Assembly: GCF_014643735.1 (NCBI RefSeq)
Contig: NZ_BMKA01000003.1
Span: 372,001 to 436,000 of the forward strand
Length of the DNA: 64,000 nucleotides
Source of the DNA: Neptunicoccus cionae
Lineage (GTDB): Bacteria > Pseudomonadota > Alphaproteobacteria > Rhodobacterales > Rhodobacteraceae
Direction: 5' to 3'
Notes under the pieces: generated by a model
The model's input: the letters and a program-made list of their open reading frames with translations, nothing else
Databases searched by the model: none
Told to the model about the DNA's origin: nothing
Made by a program: the position numbers and the translations under genes
Shown: piece after piece, positions 54,150-63,723 of the stretch
How positions within the stretch are numbered: the stretch's first letter is position 1
Layout of the letters: every line of letters begins with the position of its first letter

Positions 54150-56033
54150 GTGGACGCGACTACCCTAACCCCCGACATGATCGTTGTGCTGACTTTGCTC
54201 GGCTTTACCGTCCTGCTGTTTGTAACCGAAATCGTCCGCGTTGATGTGGCGGCTGTGATCGTGATGGTGCTGCTCGGCGCACTCAGTTACCTGCCGGGCC
54301 TCGGTGGTCTGATCGAGATCAACCACCTGTTCGACGGCTTCGCCTCTAATGCGGTGATCTCGATCATCGCGGTGATGATCCTTGGCGCGGGGCTCGACAA
54401 AACCGGCCTGATGTCCACGGTAGCCTCTACGATCCTGAAATACGGCGGCACGGCGGAGCGGAGAATCATCCCGATTATTTCTGCTTCAGTGGGCTTTATC
54501 TCTAGCTTTATGCAAAATGTGGGCGCCGCAGCGCTGTTTCTGCCCGTGGTTTCGCGAATTTCCTCGCGCACCAACATTTCCATGTCGCGCCTACTGATGC
54601 CCATGGGCTTTTGTGCGATCCTCGGAGGAACCATGACCCTTGTCGGTTCCTCTCCGCTGATCCTGCTGAACGATTTGATCGACACATCGAACCTGGACCT
54701 GCCCGCCGATGCACAGATGGAACATTTCACCCTGTTCTCGGTCACCCCGGTCGGCCTTGCACTGGTGCTGACCGGAATTGCCTACTTCGTTCTGTTTGGA
54801 CGCTGGGTGCTGCCCGGCTCCACGACCAAGGGGGACGGCACGTCCGGCCAAACGATGAACGCGTATCTCAAACGACTGTACGGGCTGAAAGCCGACATCG
54901 TGGAGGTCGAGGTGCCGGAAGGCAACATCCTGCTCGGCGAAACGTTTAGCGACCTTATGGACGTACACCATTGCTACATTATCGGCAGTTACTTCCAAGG
55001 CCACCGATGGATTGCGCCACTGGTCACTACAGAAATCACTACTCCCTGCCGTCTGGCCATTCTGGGCCGACGCAAGGTGATAGAGGAAATGGCAGATATC
55101 TACGGGCTGGAAATCAAACCAAACCTCGATATTTTCGCTGAAGAATTCGCTGCCACCAAAAGCGGCGTTGCTGAAATTGTTGTGCCGCCGGACAGTCAGG
55201 TCATCGGGAAGACCGCACAGGATCTGGCGCTTCGTAAAACCTATGGTATGTCCATGCTCGCGATTCATCGCGGCGACGACACAATGAGCCACGTCGAACA
55301 TGAAGACCACGAAGCCACCCGCATCGGCAAGGTGCCGTTCCGCGCCGGTGACACATTGGTCGTCCACGTGCTTTGGGAAAATCTGGTCCGCATTAAAAAA
55401 GGCCGCGACTTCGTCGTCGTTACCACCGACTTTCCACAGGAAGAACTGCGCCCGCAAAAAGTCGGCTGGGCTATTCTGTTCTTCATCATCTCGCTTAGCC
55501 TGATCCTTTTCACGGATATGCGCCTGTCCCTGTGCCTGCTGACAGGGGCCGTGGGCATGATCGTAACCCGCGTGATCAATATGGACGAAGCGTATAATGC
55601 GGTCGGCTGGAATACCGTATTCCTGCTCGCCTCGCTTATCCCGCTTGGGCAAGCGGTGCAGATGACCGGCACCGCAGAATGGATTGCCCAAGGCGTGCTC
55701 TCGGTTTTGGACGGCTGGCCGATCTGGTCCTTGCAAGCGGGCGTTGCGATCCTTGCCACGATCTTTACGCTGATTATGTCGAACGTGGGCGCCACCGTCC
55801 TGCTGGTGCCCCTCGCGGTTTCGATCGCGATAGCATCGGGCGGTGATCCGGCCGTTTTCGCAATGACCGTTGCGATTTCCACCTCCAACTCTTTCCTGAT
55901 CCCGACCCATCAGGTCAACGCGCTGATCATGGGTCCGGCAGGCTACCGTGTGGTGGATTTCATGCGTACAGGCGGCATCATGACCATTCTGTTCCTAATC
56001 GTATCTCTGGTCATGATGAACATCGTATTCTAG
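54150..56033 (+). CDS. SLC13-family transporter with TrkA-C (RCK) regulatory domains
   Basis: 627 residues. Two membrane halves (residues 1-215 and 430-627) flank a soluble middle with two TrkA-C type repeats, roughly 220-300 and 330-410 (EGNILLGETFSDLMDVH and DSQVIGKTAQDLALRKTYG). SLC13 carriers move sulfate, phosphate or dicarboxylates by sodium coupling. The RCK part may sense a ligand. The start is GTG at 54150 with AGAGG upstream. It stands alone. Confidence 0.86.
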   Translation: MDATTLTPDMIVVLTLLGFTVLLFVTEIVRVDVAAVIVMVLLGALSYLPGLGGLIEINHLFDGFASNAVISIIAVMILGAGLDKTGLMSTVASTILKYGGTAERRIIPIISASVGFISSFMQNVGAAALFLPVVSRISSRTNISMSRLLMPMGFCAILGGTMTLVGSSPLILLNDLIDTSNLDLPADAQMEHFTLFSVTPVGLALVLTGIAYFVLFGRWVLPGSTTKGDGTSGQTMNAYLKRLYGLKADIVEVEVPEGNILLGETFSDLMDVHHCYIIGSYFQGHRWIAPLVTTEITTPCRLAILGRRKVIEEMADIYGLEIKPNLDIFAEEFAATKSGVAEIVVPPDSQVIGKTAQDLALRKTYGMSMLAIHRGDDTMSHVEHEDHEATRIGKVPFRAGDTLVVHVLWENLVRIKKGRDFVVVTTDFPQEELRPQKVGWAILFFIISLSLILFTDMRLSLCLLTGAVGMIVTRVINMDEAYNAVGWNTVFLLASLIPLGQAVQMTGTAEWIAQGVLSVLDGWPIWSLQAGVAILATIFTLIMSNVGATVLLVPLAVSIAIASGGDPAVFAMTVAISTSNSFLIPTHQVNALIMGPAGYRVVDFMRTGGIMTILFLIVSLVMMNIVF

Positions 56034-56101
56034 ACAAGAGCTCGGCTTCTTCTGGCCCTAAATATCCCGGGGTCACAGGGGCAGAGCCCCTGACGCGGCC
56101 C

Positions 56102-57625
56102 CTATTCCGGCGGGGCGGGCTGCTCTTCCAGCTCCAGCACCGGCGCTGCAACACGGCGCAAATCCTCGACGCCCAGCGGTGCCACCGGTTTGGCCAGCAT
56201 ATACCGTGTTACCCAGTGCAACCGGTGCTCCGCTCGCGTGATTGCTACATAGGCCAGCCGCTTCCACAAGGCGATCCCCGCCTCGGTGCGTCCTGCACGG
56301 CTTGCTGCATAAATATCCGGCGCGAACACCTGCACATCGCCCCACTGCGACCCTTGCGCCTTGTGGATTGTACAGGCCGCCCCGTGAACAAACGCCGCCC
56401 CCATCCGCGCTGCGGACGGAATGAACGGTTCTTCCTGATCGGGCAGCTCGATCTTGATAATGGTCGCCGCAGAAACCTGTGGATCTTCTGCGCCAACCAC
56501 GTGGAGGCGCGAAAAACCGGGCTTGCGCCCTTCCCCGAGATAGACCGCCTGCGCCCCTTTGATCAGCCCGCGGGCTTCAAGATCAATACGCTTCTTGCGG
56601 TGTTTCATCGGCAGTTCCAGCCCGTCACAAATCAGCGGTTCACCGGGCAACAGCATTTCCGCTGGTGCGCCAAAGGCATTTCGAAAGGCATGGATCAGAC
56701 GGATGCGGGTGGCATTACGCCAGACCAGAACCGGCGCGCGGGCCATTGCAGTGGCATCTACGCGAGGGGACACGATTACACGATCATCCTTGCGCGCAGC
56801 CTCTTCGATCATCCGCTCGAACTCGGAAAATTCCAACGCCGGATCGCTGAGCGCATGGGCCAGATCGAGGATCGGATTATCATCCGCCTGACGGTGCACT
56901 CGGTTCAGGTACAGCTTGCGCGGTTCGGGTAGATCATCAAAGGCCATGCTGCCGGACTGTCCCACAGGGGCAAGCTGTGCGGGATCACCAAACAAGATCA
57001 GCGTAGAGAAGATTTCCTGCAAATCCCCAAGCTGTTTGTCGTCTAGCATGGAAGCTTCGTCTACAAATCCAACATCCAGCGGATCTTCACGGCGTTTCCA
57101 ACCCACGATGAAATCGGACCCGCGCAGCCCGGCCACAGCCAACGCGCCGGGGATGGACTTATTGCCTTCATAGAACTGCGCCGCGCGATCCAGCGCAATA
57201 TCGCTCAGGCCTTCAATCTCGGGCTTTTCCGCGTTTCCTGCAAGCCATTCAGCGATCTTTTCATACTCCGGATCATACATCGGCGTGTAAAGAATCCGGT
57301 GGATGGTCGTCGCCGCCACACCCCGATTGCGCAGAACGCTGGCCGCTTTGTTTGTAGGCGCAAGGATCGCGAGGGTGCGGCGTTCCTTGCGCGCGCGCCC
57401 CTCATAATCGCCACTGATCGTGTCCACACCCGCATCAGTCAGCGCGTCCGCAATCTTGGCCAGCAGCATGGTCTTGCCCGACCCCGCCTTCCCCAACAGC
57501 GCAAGCGTCTGCTGTTTGCCGGTTGTTTCAGGGATCAACATCCCGTTTTCCAAATCCACACCCGAGGCTTTCAGCACCTCGGCCACAGCATCATAGGCAC
57601 TGGCTTGATCTTCAGAAAACTGCAT
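56102..57625 (-). CDS. RecD-like ATP-dependent DNA helicase
   Basis: About 507 residues. Walker A is GKAGSGKTMLL near residue 55, Walker B is in VGFVDEASMLDD, and the 1B/2B end contains HGAACTIHKAQGSQWGDV and the last motif YVAITRAEHRLHWV. This is the short single-protein RecD2-type helicase of superfamily 1B, without RecB/C partners nearby. It moves 5' to 3' on single strands in repair. The ATG at 57625 (MQFSEDQ) is preferred to one at 57658. Confidence 0.86.
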   Translation of the reverse strand: MQFSEDQASAYDAVAEVLKASGVDLENGMLIPETTGKQQTLALLGKAGSGKTMLLAKIADALTDAGVDTISGDYEGRARKERRTLAILAPTNKAASVLRNRGVAATTIHRILYTPMYDPEYEKIAEWLAGNAEKPEIEGLSDIALDRAAQFYEGNKSIPGALAVAGLRGSDFIVGWKRREDPLDVGFVDEASMLDDKQLGDLQEIFSTLILFGDPAQLAPVGQSGSMAFDDLPEPRKLYLNRVHRQADDNPILDLAHALSDPALEFSEFERMIEEAARKDDRVIVSPRVDATAMARAPVLVWRNATRIRLIHAFRNAFGAPAEMLLPGEPLICDGLELPMKHRKKRIDLEARGLIKGAQAVYLGEGRKPGFSRLHVVGAEDPQVSAATIIKIELPDQEEPFIPSAARMGAAFVHGAACTIHKAQGSQWGDVQVFAPDIYAASRAGRTEAGIALWKRLAYVAITRAEHRLHWVTRYMLAKPVAPLGVEDLRRVAAPVLELEEQPAPPE

Positions 57626-57689
57626 GGCCTCGGGTCCGGTCTTGTTTCGCGCCAACATAGCGCAACACCCCACCGGACTGAACGGCTTT

Positions 57690-58358
57690 TTACGACCAGC
57701 GCGGGGAAACTTGGCTTGGCATCTCCTGCGCCAGATTTATGGGTTTCGCACCAAAAGCAGCAGCGAACCAATCCGCAGATTGCGCAGGGCTGACATCGGC
57801 GGCGACACACAGCGTATCGCGAATCTGTTGCGAGAATTCCCACAGCCCGACTGCAATCTGTTGGCGACCCTGCCCCTGCGACCCGACGATTTCCGGCGCC
57901 CATCCCAACCGGCGATATATCCGCACCATCCGCGCATCAAAGACGCCTATGGCGTGCCGCAGATGGAACCCCAACCCGATTTCACACCCCGCCAGCATAA
58001 TGGCCGCAGATATCCGCCCCGCCTGATCCGAAACGCGCGGCGACAGACAAAACCGTGTGCTTTCCCAAATCACCGGGCTGGTAATTGCCCCGCCGGTCAC
58101 ATCACAGAAATGATCGTTGGTCATGCAAGGCCCCGTAGTGGGCAGCACCCGCATGGACCCGCCATGGCTGCCATCGGGCAGTTGCCAGATCGCATAAAGC
58201 GGGTTCATCCCGTCATAATCGTCTTGTTCCCAACCCCGCCGGTCGATCGTCAGGTCCCAACCAAGCCGGTCCACGAACTGGGTCTTGCGGTCGCGAAACA
58301 TCGTATCCTGCAACAGCGGGAAGGCAGCGATTTCATCGGCATAGAGATAAGAAAGCAT
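57690..58358 (-). CDS. luxI: Acyl-homoserine-lactone synthase, LuxI family
   Basis: 222 residues. The conserved active-site set is visible: Arg25 and Phe28 in FRDRKTQFVDRLGWDL, Trp34, the Asp pair in EQDDYDGMNPLYAIW, Arg70 in GSMRVLPT, and Glu/Arg in WESTRFCL. It makes an acyl-HSL signal from S-adenosylmethionine and acyl carriers. GGAG lies six bases before the start. luxR lies upstream on the same strand across a 172-base gap with a candidate lux-box. Confidence 0.92.
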   Translation of the reverse strand: MLSYLYADEIAAFPLLQDTMFRDRKTQFVDRLGWDLTIDRRGWEQDDYDGMNPLYAIWQLPDGSHGGSMRVLPTTGPCMTNDHFCDVTGGAITSPVIWESTRFCLSPRVSDQAGRISAAIMLAGCEIGLGFHLRHAIGVFDARMVRIYRRLGWAPEIVGSQGQGRQQIAVGLWEFSQQIRDTLCVAADVSPAQSADWFAAAFGAKPINLAQEMPSQVSPRWS

Positions 58359-58388
58359 AAGAAACTCCGGACGTTAGACCGCCGGTTT

Positions 58389-58402
58389 CCCTAAGTTAAG
58401 GG
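58389..58402. promoter_or_regulatory. Candidate lux-box-like dyad upstream of luxI
   Basis: The imperfect dyad CCCTAAGTTAAGGG lies 31-44 bases before the luxI start codon. Position suits activation by LuxR, but the sequence is not a known roseobacter lux box. Confidence 0.3.
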
Positions 58403-58530
58403 TAAGGTGCAGACGATCCTGATTTCAAGATGAACTGCGTCCAGACTTCGGTAATTTTGGTTAACAACTCATCACCGTGCGCAACGGTAAGGTTTTGTAA
58501 ACCTGAGGAACACGCCTCAACACTATGATA

Positions 58531-59244
58531 TTAAATATTAATCAGACCCTGCGCCATTGCCTTAGCTACAGCATGTGTCGTGTTCGATGCATTCAATTTC
58601 GAACGTGCGGATTCAATGTAAACCCGCAAGGTGTGTTCCGAAATCTTCAATTGTTCCGCAGCACGCCCCCGGTTCAATCCCGCCCCGAGCAAGCGCAGTG
58701 CATCGGTTTCCCGTGGCGACAGCACCACATAATTGCCCTCTACTCCGGGAAACTCCAGCGCGCGAATACTGGCGTGGATATAGTGACCGATAAGAAGAAA
58801 GTTGGGCATATGGGCGGCGAGAAAGCGGGTCCAGACCTCGTCCGAACAGGTGTGGCTGACAGAAAACAGTGCAAATTCGCCGTGTGGACCGCGCACTGGA
58901 ACGGATACGCCCTGATTGCCCACCCCCCCGTCCTGCGCCTCTTGAAAGAACCGCCGCGCCGGTTTCTTTTCCCAGTCGAGCGACTTCCAATCATATGGGT
59001 GGAACCGTTGGAACGCCCCAAGAACAACAGGATCCACCCGATACAGTTCTTCGCTTTCGTAATACTCGGCCCACTCCTGACCGTATGTTGCCAGCGCGTA
59101 GGGCTCCCCTAGGCTGTTGACTGAATGATAAACAACGTGGTTAACCTGAAAAATGTGCCGCAACTCTGCGACCACCGTGTTCAGTTCGATAAGCGTTTTA
59201 CATTGCTCCACGCGTTCGAGAAACGTCCCTATTTGATTTTGCAT
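58531..59244 (-). CDS. luxR: LuxR-family quorum-sensing regulator
   Basis: 237 residues. The autoinducer-binding domain covers about 15-160 (with WAEYYESEELYRVDPVVLG, the Trp/Tyr/Asp binding residues), and the HTH domain has LSPRETDALRLLGAGLNRGRAAEQLKISEHTLRVYIES. The ATG at 59244 is chosen, with GGAGGG before it; the open frame continues to 59355 but lacks family similarity. A small gene overlaps its start region. luxI follows downstream. Confidence 0.93.
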   Translation of the reverse strand: MQNQIGTFLERVEQCKTLIELNTVVAELRHIFQVNHVVYHSVNSLGEPYALATYGQEWAEYYESEELYRVDPVVLGAFQRFHPYDWKSLDWEKKPARRFFQEAQDGGVGNQGVSVPVRGPHGEFALFSVSHTCSDEVWTRFLAAHMPNFLLIGHYIHASIRALEFPGVEGNYVVLSPRETDALRLLGAGLNRGRAAEQLKISEHTLRVYIESARSKLNASNTTHAVAKAMAQGLINI

Positions 59245-59401
59245 CACCCTCCGCCGCCGCGATATTGCGGGCCTTTGTTGTTGTCTCTGCCACAGCAACA
59301 TGGATTGTGTCGTCCAACTGCTCTGCCAACCGTCCCAACTGGTTTTGGTTTGCAAAATTCTTTAAGTCCTTGAGGACTGAGATGATCCATTCTTGTGACA
59401 T
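59198..59401 (-). CDS. Small conserved-looking protein overlapping luxR
   Basis: 67 residues, opening MSQEWIISVLKDLKNFANQN, mostly helical and acidic, with a positively charged tail. Its end overlaps the luxR start by 47 bases in another frame, so the two would be translated in succession. I believe similar small proteins sit in this place in other roseobacters, but this is from memory. It may tune luxR translation or act with LuxR; function is unknown. Confidence 0.6.
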   Translation of the reverse strand: MSQEWIISVLKDLKNFANQNQLGRLAEQLDDTIHVAVAETTTKARNIAAAEGDAKSNRDVSRTRGAM

Positions 59402-59570
59402 AATGAGTCTCGTTTACAAAGGTTAACAGGGGATTAATACAACTATACCACGAGTAAGTTTGAACCGAAAAATCTTATTAGTAAACTCACTGGAAATAGC
59501 GAGTGCATTTCACTTAAACCCCGAAAACAAACACTTTCCTGTCGGTCCATCGTTCATTTCAAAGCAAATC

Positions 59571-59600
59571 AGCCCGCAATCCGGTGACGAATTGCGGGCT
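59571..59600. terminator. Hairpin terminator between ccr and the lux genes
   Basis: AGCCCGCAAT pairs perfectly with ATTGCGGGCT around a ten-base loop. On the minus strand it lies just beyond the ccr stop; on the plus strand it is followed by GTTTTTC. It probably ends ccr transcription before the lux genes. Confidence 0.72.
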
Positions 59601-59622
59601 GTTTTTCTTAATTTTGTTAAGC

Positions 59623-60906
59623 TCAGAACTTGGCCTGGCTCGCCTCAAGCGTATCCTCAAAGGTGCGCAGACCGGTTTGTGTGGCACTGATCAGCACGGC
59701 CATGTTACCGGGTTTATGCTCGTTCTTGCGCATCTTGATATGCGCATCGGGGATCTGCTCCCATGAGAAAACTTCGGACATGCAAGGATCAAGACGACGT
59801 TCCATCATCAACTTGTTCGCAGCAGCAGCCTGTTTCAGATGGGCAAAGTGGGACCCCTGAACACGTTTCTGGTGCATCCAGATGTAACGCGCGTCCATTG
59901 TCAGGTTATAGCCGGTGGTGCCCGCACAAATCACAACCATACCGCCTTTTTTACAGACGAAAGTGGACACAGGGAACGTGGACTGACCGGGGTGTTCAAA
60001 CACCATATCGACGTTGTTGCCCTTGCCGGTAATGTCCCAGATGGCCTTACCGAACTTGCGGGTTTCAGCGAACCACGCTTTATATTCGTCGGTGTTCACT
60101 TCTGGCAATTGGCCCCAGCAGTTGAAATCCTTGCGGTTGATCACACCTTTGGCGCCAAGGGACATCACAAACTCGCGCTTGTCTTCGTCTGAAATCACAC
60201 CGATGGCATTGGCCCCTGCGGTATTGATCAACTGGATCGCAAAGCTGCCCAGACCACCTGAAGCGCCCCAAACCAGTACGTTTTGGCCCGGTTTCAGCGT
60301 GTGCGGACGGTGGCCGAACAGCATCCGATAGGCGGTGGCCAGTGTCAGCGTGTAACAGGCGCTTTCTTCCCATGTCAGGTGCTGTGGACGTGGCATAAGC
60401 TGTTGGGCCTGAACGCGAGTGAACTGGGCAAAAGACCCGTCCGGCGTTTCATAGCCCCAGATGCGCTGGCTGTCCGAGAACATCGGATCGCCGCCGTTAC
60501 ATTCCTCGTCGTCGCCGTCATCCTGATTACAATGGATCACCACCTCGTCGCCGACTTTCCAGCGCTTAACCTTTTCACCAACCGCCCAGATGATACCCGA
60601 GGCATCGGAACCTGCGATATGGTAATCTTCCTTGTGTACGTCAAACGGACTGATCGGGATGCCAAGACCTGCCCAAACCCCGTTGTAGTTCACACCTGCC
60701 GCCATAACAAAGACCAGTACTTCGTTACTGTCCAGCTTGGGGGTTTCGACCACTTCAACCTGAAAGGATTTGTCCGGCTCGCCGTGACGGTCGCGACGGA
60801 TCGCCCAAGCATACATTTCCTTGGGCACGTGACCCAAAGGTGGGATTTCTCCGACTTCATAGAGGTCTTTTTCGGGGGCTTCATATCCGGCGTCGAGTGG
60901 GGCCAT
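59623..60906 (-). CDS. ccr: Crotonyl-CoA carboxylase/reductase
   Basis: 427 residues, the usual length for Ccr. The medium-chain dehydrogenase fold has the nucleotide motif VWGASGGLGSFAIQL and the family block GIPISPFDVHKEDYHIAGSDASGI. Ccr reductively carboxylates crotonyl-CoA to ethylmalonyl-CoA with NADPH and CO2, the key step of the ethylmalonyl-CoA pathway. GGAGAT precedes the ATG at 60906. Strong inverted repeats lie upstream. The next pathway gene, ecm, starts at 63758. Confidence 0.95.
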   Translation of the reverse strand: MAPLDAGYEAPEKDLYEVGEIPPLGHVPKEMYAWAIRRDRHGEPDKSFQVEVVETPKLDSNEVLVFVMAAGVNYNGVWAGLGIPISPFDVHKEDYHIAGSDASGIIWAVGEKVKRWKVGDEVVIHCNQDDGDDEECNGGDPMFSDSQRIWGYETPDGSFAQFTRVQAQQLMPRPQHLTWEESACYTLTLATAYRMLFGHRPHTLKPGQNVLVWGASGGLGSFAIQLINTAGANAIGVISDEDKREFVMSLGAKGVINRKDFNCWGQLPEVNTDEYKAWFAETRKFGKAIWDITGKGNNVDMVFEHPGQSTFPVSTFVCKKGGMVVICAGTTGYNLTMDARYIWMHQKRVQGSHFAHLKQAAAANKLMMERRLDPCMSEVFSWEQIPDAHIKMRKNEHKPGNMAVLISATQTGLRTFEDTLEASQAKF

Positions 60907-60935
60907 GATGTAATCTCCTGCGTTGGGCAATTCCT

Positions 60936-60958
60936 GTAACGAGTCACTGCTTCGTTAC
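60936..60958. promoter_or_regulatory. Perfect inverted repeat upstream of ccr (operator candidate)
   Basis: GTAACGA-N9-TCGTTAC, 30-52 bases before the ccr start codon. Exact 7-bp arms with 9-bp spacing are typical of a dimeric regulator such as a TetR type. In Methylorubrum the TetR protein CcrR binds a palindrome before ccr; whether this site is equivalent is not known. Confidence 0.5.
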
Positions 60959-61001
60959 GTTGACACGATCAATGCCGCGATGCAGCAAAAATCGCAAGAG
61001 C

Positions 61002-61025
61002 AATAATCATAAAAAAATGATTATT
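61002..61025. promoter_or_regulatory. AT-rich perfect inverted repeat further upstream of ccr
   Basis: AATAATCAT-AAAAAA-ATGATTATT with exact 9-bp arms, about 96-119 bases before the ccr start. It could be a second regulator site or bind a nucleoid protein. Confidence 0.45.
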
Positions 61026-61094
61026 TCCACGAAATTTAATTGCGCGAAGAATTTTTAGTGGCTCCGGCCCGCCTTTGACAAAAGGTTGCGCATG

Positions 61095-61119
61095 AAAAAA
61101 GGGGGGCCAAGCCCCCCCT
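61095..61119 (-). terminator. Rho-independent terminator after ppaC
   Basis: On the minus strand GGGGGGC-TTG-GCCCCCC is followed by TTTTTT. It lies about 30 bases beyond the ppaC stop. Confidence 0.87.
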
Positions 61120-61147
61120 TCCCGTAACTTCATCGCTGTAACGGACC

Positions 61148-62080
61148 TTAGACAGCCAGTTGCGGGATGATCTGTTTTTTCCGGCTGACAACACCCGGCA
61201 GCACGACGGTATCGCCTGTCACCGTTGCCCCGAAAGATTTCTCGGCGACTGTTTTCACCAGATCATTGGACACCAGCAACGTGGATTCTTCGTTCAGAAT
61301 GTCCACAACGAACAGCAAAACCTGATCCACACCGTCTTCGGAGGCAACGGTTGTCATGCTGTCCATCAGGCTTGCCTTACGGTCCAGAACGATTGCAGGT
61401 GTTGTGGTTTCCAGCACGGAAACGCGGAACGCCTTGCCGCCGACTTCGTATTTCTTGGAATCCATCCGCAGCAGTTCCGCATCGGAAAACGCGGATACGT
61501 CGGATTTGGCCGCAAACATTTCGGCCGCGTATTCGGCAATATCCACACCCAGTTCCGCCGCCAGAGCTTTCGCCCGTGCAACATCCACATCCGTCGTGGT
61601 GGGGGAGCGGAACTCCAGCGTGTCAGAGATGATGCAGGACAACATCACGCCTTTAATCGCGTCCGGTGCTTTTGCCAGATCATCGCCCATCAGGTCAGCC
61701 ATGATGGTCGCAGTACAGGCCAGCGGGCGCACAGTGATATTGATAGGACCCTTGGTCTTGATCCCGCCAACCAGCATGTGGTGGTCGATGATCTCAAGAA
61801 TGTTCGCATCATTGATAGACGCAGGCAGCTCTGCAGGGTTATTCGTGTCCACAATCACCACATCATCGCCTGCAGCAACGTCCGTGATAATCTCCGGCTG
61901 ATCAAAGCCCCAGCGGTTCAGAACGAAAGCAGCTTCGGTGTTGGGCGTACCCAGCAGTTTGGCCGCAGCGCTTTGGCCTTTGACCTCGTTCAGGTACCAG
62001 GCCCAAACGATTGCGGAGCCGGTTGCGTCTGTATCGGGGGCCATATGGCCGAAAACTTGGATCATTGTCATCATTTCCAT
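61148..62080 (-). CDS. ppaC: Manganese-dependent inorganic pyrophosphatase (family II)
   Basis: 310 residues. The DHH-family metal motifs FGHMAPDTDATGSA, VIVDTNN and EIIDHHMLV are present, and the carboxyl half has the DHHA2 ending with SRKKQIIPQL. It splits pyrophosphate in the cytoplasm. The start is uncertain among ATGs in the first six codons. It is followed by a strong terminator and then ccr on the same strand. Confidence 0.92.
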   Translation of the reverse strand: MEMMTMIQVFGHMAPDTDATGSAIVWAWYLNEVKGQSAAAKLLGTPNTEAAFVLNRWGFDQPEIITDVAAGDDVVIVDTNNPAELPASINDANILEIIDHHMLVGGIKTKGPINITVRPLACTATIMADLMGDDLAKAPDAIKGVMLSCIISDTLEFRSPTTTDVDVARAKALAAELGVDIAEYAAEMFAAKSDVSAFSDAELLRMDSKKYEVGGKAFRVSVLETTTPAIVLDRKASLMDSMTTVASEDGVDQVLLFVVDILNEESTLLVSNDLVKTVAEKSFGATVTGDTVVLPGVVSRKKQIIPQLAV

Positions 62081-62160
62081 GCAAAATAGGGGTGTTCGCG
62101 GCGCTTATAACGGCGCCTGTCCCACCTGTCACTACTCTGTGATGCAATGCACCCCTGCGC

Positions 62161-63540
62161 TCAGCGCAAATGGGCGATGGCGTTGGCGTAGTAGCGCACG
62201 ACCTCCAGCTGTTCGGGCTGAAGCGTGAATCGTCCGTCCTTTTCCACCAGCGCGCGGCGCAGCACCAGCATCCGCAACCCGACCTCTACCGCATAATCCA
62301 GCCGTTTGCGCGGAATATGCATATGGGCGCCATTGGCAAGTAACCGCTCCAGCTCTGCCTCTGCCAGATGTTGCACCTCAGCGGCGTTCAGCGGCGTTTC
62401 CCCCTGATCGAGAAGAACCGTCGACACCAAGGACACCGGCAGCACCGGTATCACCCGCCCGACCTGCTTCATCAAGGCTTTGCCCAGGTCGGCAGTCATC
62501 TTTTCGTGGCTGACCTTCTCCTTCTCCGCCAGAAACGCCTTCAGGGACAGGGGCACGCCGAAACTAACACTGGCATAGCCGAATTTGTAAAACCGCCCCG
62601 TCAGGCGCAGCCACAAATGGCGCACCACGAAATGCACAAAGGTCCAAAGCTTGAACAGAAGGCCAGTCTTCTCCCCGCGGTTCGCCGCAAGCAGCACACG
62701 GTCCTCCAACACACGGTCGTAATTCACGCCCACAGGCACAAAAACCACGTCCCGTTCCTGATCAGGGTCAAAATCCGACACAATATAATTCAGCAAGCCC
62801 AGCTTTGCAGGACGCAAGCTGCCATCCCGCGACAGGCTGCCCTCTGGGAACACTGCTTGCGTCACCCCCGCCGCCGTGGCCATCTGCACATAGCGCGACA
62901 AAACCCGCCGATAGAGCAGATTGCGCGATTTGCGCCGGATAAAATAGGCCCCGGTGGAGCGGATCAACTGTTTTAACGGCCACACCCGCGCCCATTCCCC
63001 AACCGCATAAGACAGCGCAGAACGGGAGGCAGCCAGAAAGGTCACGATCACATAATCCATGTTAGAGCGGTGGTTCATCACAAAGACGACCGTGGCATTC
63101 GGGTCCATCTTTTGAAGCGCACCCTCATCCACATAGCCCAATCGCACACGATATAGCGTCCGGCTAAGCCAGCGGGCAAAGCGGATGCCAAAGCCGAAAT
63201 AGGCAAATGCGGAAAACGAAGGGACGATCTCGCGGGCGTACCCCATCGCCATTTTTGCCGCAACGTGATAGGGAATGCCCTCCTCGTTGGAATGCTCCAA
63301 CACAGCCTCCATAACCTGTGGGTCATGGGCCAAGCGATCCACCATCACCTGCCGCTGAGTCAGCTTGAATGGCTGAATCTGCAATTGCAGCTTGGAATTC
63401 AACTGTTCAATCGCGCGGTTGAAACGGCGGCGCAGATACCACCGGACAGAAGGCATGAGGATACGGTCCAGCAATCCCGCCAGCGCCAGCAACCCCGTGA
63501 CCCAGACTACCCAGACCTGTATTTCTACCGTTTCAAACAT
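62161..63540 (-). CDS. Acyltransferase of the PlsC/glycerol-3-phosphate acyltransferase family
   Basis: 459 residues, longer than typical PlsC (about 250). It has one amino-terminal membrane helix ([22 protein letters not shown]), the HX4D motif in [11 protein letters not shown], and [20 protein letters not shown]. Such long forms resemble bacterial PlsB-like proteins and add an acyl chain to glycerol-3-phosphate or its lyso product. It lies between ppaC and ecm. Which of the two acylation steps it serves is not clear. Confidence 0.83.
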   Translation of the reverse strand: MFETVEIQVWVVWVTGLLALAGLLDRILMPSVRWYLRRRFNRAIEQLNSKLQLQIQPFKLTQRQVMVDRLAHDPQVMEAVLEHSNEEGIPYHVAAKMAMGYAREIVPSFSAFAYFGFGIRFARWLSRTLYRVRLGYVDEGALQKMDPNATVVFVMNHRSNMDYVIVTFLAASRSALSYAVGEWARVWPLKQLIRSTGAYFIRRKSRNLLYRRVLSRYVQMATAAGVTQAVFPEGSLSRDGSLRPAKLGLLNYIVSDFDPDQERDVVFVPVGVNYDRVLEDRVLLAANRGEKTGLLFKLWTFVHFVVRHLWLRLTGRFYKFGYASVSFGVPLSLKAFLAEKEKVSHEKMTADLGKALMKQVGRVIPVLPVSLVSTVLLDQGETPLNAAEVQHLAEAELERLLANGAHMHIPRKRLDYAVEVGLRMLVLRRALVEKDGRFTLQPEQLEVVRYYANAIAHLR

Positions 63541-63723
63541 TCCGCTCAGATGTAGCCTGATTTCACCGCCCCGCCAATTCTTAGTTCAGCCGTGTAACAC
63601 CGGCTACAACAGACTGTTGCGCCCTCGCCTGCCCCATGTGGTTGGTGTCGCAGCGTCGCCGCTTGAAACTTTCTGCGCACGAATATTATACAGACAGTTG
63701 CAATTGGGTAATTTTATAACTTA

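Noticed and set aside
54591-55910. A 439-codon open frame on the minus strand
   Set aside because: Antisense to the SLC13-type transporter gene; the composition is that of a shadow frame.
57050-57057. A further GAAGCTTC palindrome
   Set aside because: It is a single copy inside the RecD-like gene with no partners 14 bases away, so it is not an array.
58504-58519. Terminator TGAGG-N6-CCTCA after luxR
   Set aside because: The stem is only five pairs and no T run follows, so it may not stop transcription before luxI.
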